Below are positions 6,395 through 7,209 of a stretch of DNA of 7,209 nt, in pieces. Both the position numbers and the translations under genes were made by a program. Location of the stretch: contig CAJZGQ010000058.1 in the NCBI GenBank assembly GCA_916048115.1, forward strand, positions 1 to 7,209, read 5' to 3'. The stretch's first letter is position 1, and every line of letters begins with the position of its first letter. This DNA comes from an uncultured Streptococcus sp. (lineage in GTDB: Bacteria; Bacillota; Bacilli; Lactobacillales; Streptococcaceae). The notes under the pieces were generated by a model. The model did not search any database, was not told where the DNA came from, and saw only the letters and a program-made list of their open reading frames with translations.

Positions 6395-6413
6395 GAGGAG
6401 AGATCCTATGTAG
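6395..6413 (+). other. Start-stop element: Shine-Dalgarno plus AUG-UAG
   Basis: GAGGAG (6395-6400) is followed after 7 bases by ATG (6408-6410) and at once by TAG (6411-6413). The arrangement is that of a genuine start site, but the coding part is only the initiator Met. It is the best ribosome binding site in the prfC leader. Whether ribosomes load here is untested. Confidence 0.5.
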
Positions 6414-6415
6414 AG

Positions 6416-6427
6416 ATGAATTTGTAA
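6416..6427 (+). other. Three-codon mini-ORF (Met-Asn-Leu-stop) in frame with prfC
   Basis: ATG AAT TTG TAA begins 2 bases after the UAG of the start-stop element, so a ribosome ending there could reinitiate. It is in the same frame as prfC. Apart from its UAA there is no other stop before the prfC ATG. It has no strong Shine-Dalgarno of its own. Confidence 0.35.
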
Positions 6428-6463
6428 ATTTATCAAAAAATAAGAAGAGAAAGAATTAGGAAC

Positions 6464-7209
6464 ATGAACGTACAAGAAGAAATTAAAAAACGCCGTACCT
6501 TTGCCATCATCTCCCACCCGGATGCTGGTAAAACGACGATTACTGAGCAGTTGCTCTACTTTGGGGGAGAGATTCGGGAAGCCGGTACTGTCAAAGGGAA
6601 GAAAACAGGAAACTTTGCTAAATCCGACTGGATGGACATTGAGAAACAACGTGGGATTTCGGTAACCTCATCTGTTATGCAGTTCGACTATGATGGCAAA
6701 CGGGTCAATATCCTAGATACGCCAGGGCACGAGGACTTTTCAGAAGATACTTATCGGACCTTGATGGCAGTGGATGCTGCAGTCATGGTGGTGGACTCTG
6801 CCAAGGGTATCGAGGCCCAAACCAAGAAATTGTTTGAGGTTGTCAAACACCGTGGCATTCCAGTCTTTACTTTTATGAATAAGCTGGACCGTGACGGACG
6901 TGAGCCACTAGATCTCTTGCAAGAATTGGAAGAAGTCTTGGGCATCGCAAGTTACCCGATGAACTGGCCGATTGGGATGGGGAAAGCTTTTGAGGGACTC
7001 TATGACCTTTATAACCAACGTTTGGAACTCTATAAAGGAGACGAACGCTTTGCCAGTCTAGAAGATGGGGACAAGCTTTTTGCTAACAATCCTTTCTACG
7101 AGCAAGTGAAAGACGACATCGAACTCTTGCAAGAAGCTGGGAATGAATTCTCAGAAGAAGCCATCCTTGCGGGTGAATTAACACCAGTCTTCTTCGGATC
7201 CGCTTTGAC
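6464..7209 (+). CDS. prfC: Peptide chain release factor 3 (RF3), 3'-truncated by window end
   Basis: RF3 is the ribosomal GTPase that removes RF1/RF2 after peptide release. The first 248 residues are present and the frame is open to the window edge; the full protein is usually a little over 510. The translational GTPase motifs are all visible: G1 HPDAGKTT (18-25), the G2/switch region RGISVTSS (63-70), G3 [14 protein letters not shown] (85-98), G4 NKLD (139-142), and G5 GSAL (245-248) at the edge. [11 protein letters not shown] distinguishes RF3 from EF-G-like factors. ATG 6464 fits the family start [15 protein letters not shown]. Its ribosome binding site is poor: AGGA at 6458-6461 is only 2 bases from ATG, and the purine run at 6442-6455 is a weak match. 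This contrasts with the strong site at the upstream start-stop element. It is transcribed from its own promoter. Confidence 0.97.
   Translation, partial: MNVQEEIKKRRTFAIISHPDAGKTTITEQLLYFGGEIREAGTVKGKKTGNFAKSDWMDIEKQRGISVTSSVMQFDYDGKRVNILDTPGHEDFSEDTYRTLMAVDAAVMVVDSAKGIEAQTKKLFEVVKHRGIPVFTFMNKLDRDGREPLDLLQELEEVLGIASYPMNWPIGMGKAFEGLYDLYNQRLELYKGDERFASLEDGDKLFANNPFYEQVKDDIELLQEAGNEFSEEAILAGELTPVFFGSAL

Larger units (their letters stand above)
6383..6463 (+). promoter_or_regulatory. prfC 5' leader with two mini-ORFs
   Basis: This is the untranslated leader expected from the promoter above. It holds a strong Shine-Dalgarno followed by a start-stop AUG-UAG (6408-6413), then a mini-ORF encoding Met-Asn-Leu (6416-6427, stop UAA), and a purine-rich stretch up to prfC. 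AGGA (6396-6399) can pair with TCCT (6404-6407) around a GAGA tetraloop, so the first Shine-Dalgarno could be partly masked. No riboswitch fold is recognised. A regulatory role is inference; the motifs themselves are plainly in the sequence. Confidence 0.5.

Noticed and set aside
6383..6463. Riboswitch or T-box in the prfC leader
   Set aside because: The leader is short and purine-rich with only a 4-pair hairpin, and no terminator or known aptamer motif lies between it and prfC.
6296..6649. Reverse-strand open frame of 117 codons across the prfC leader and start
   Set aside because: It runs antisense through a terminator, a promoter and the conserved RF3 G1 region; no plausible protein.

Overview
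The window reads as a chromosomal segment of a viridans (probably Mitis-group) Streptococcus. MurF, RF3, the Nudix protein and the membrane proteins all have streptococcal-looking sequences, base composition is moderately AT-rich, ribosome binding sites are AAGGAG-like, and the left edge resembles an intergenic repeat I recall from Mitis-group genomes. The species cannot be fixed from the sequence. All genes lie on the plus strand. There are no tRNA, rRNA, CRISPR or insertion-sequence signals, and no stretch over 300 bases lacks a gene; the largest gaps are 1-184 and 6279-6463.

Layout. Positions 1-103 hold a repeat-like segment ending in a terminator hairpin, followed by an extended -10 promoter and a short leader. 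The main operon follows: murF (185-1555, last cytoplasmic step of peptidoglycan precursor synthesis); a Nudix pyrophosphatase with an N-terminal helical domain (1545-2156, overlapping murF by 11 bases); three consecutive, diverged copies of a TIGR02206/YwaF-type multipass membrane protein (2187-2888, 2914-3600, 3614-4294); a moderate hairpin with a short T-run (4305-4335) that may let some transcription through; and a secreted/membrane-anchored DUF2207 protein with a Gly-rich tail (4353-6278). A strong terminator (6291-6326) closes this block. A near-consensus promoter (6348-6376) then starts a separate unit for prfC, peptide chain release factor 3, which begins at 6464 and runs off the right edge.

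How the genes may work together. The first block looks envelope-centred: cell-wall precursor ligase, a nucleotide-diphosphate pyrophosphatase of the family that includes CDP-choline hydrolases, three seven-helix proteins related to the TMEM164/AIG1-type lipid enzymes, and a membrane protein of unknown role. A shared function is inference.

Two points deserve most attention. (1) The membrane-protein triplet: copies 1 and 3 carry the motif LPFYHC, while copy 2 has LPFYHS and also lost a conserved Asp, so the copies have probably diverged in activity. (2) The prfC leader: it has a strong Shine-Dalgarno placed before an AUG directly followed by UAG (a start-stop element), then a second mini-ORF (MNL, stop) in frame with prfC, while prfC itself has a poor ribosome binding site. 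Because RF3 acts in termination and in peptidyl-tRNA drop-off, this could be an autoregulatory translational sensor.
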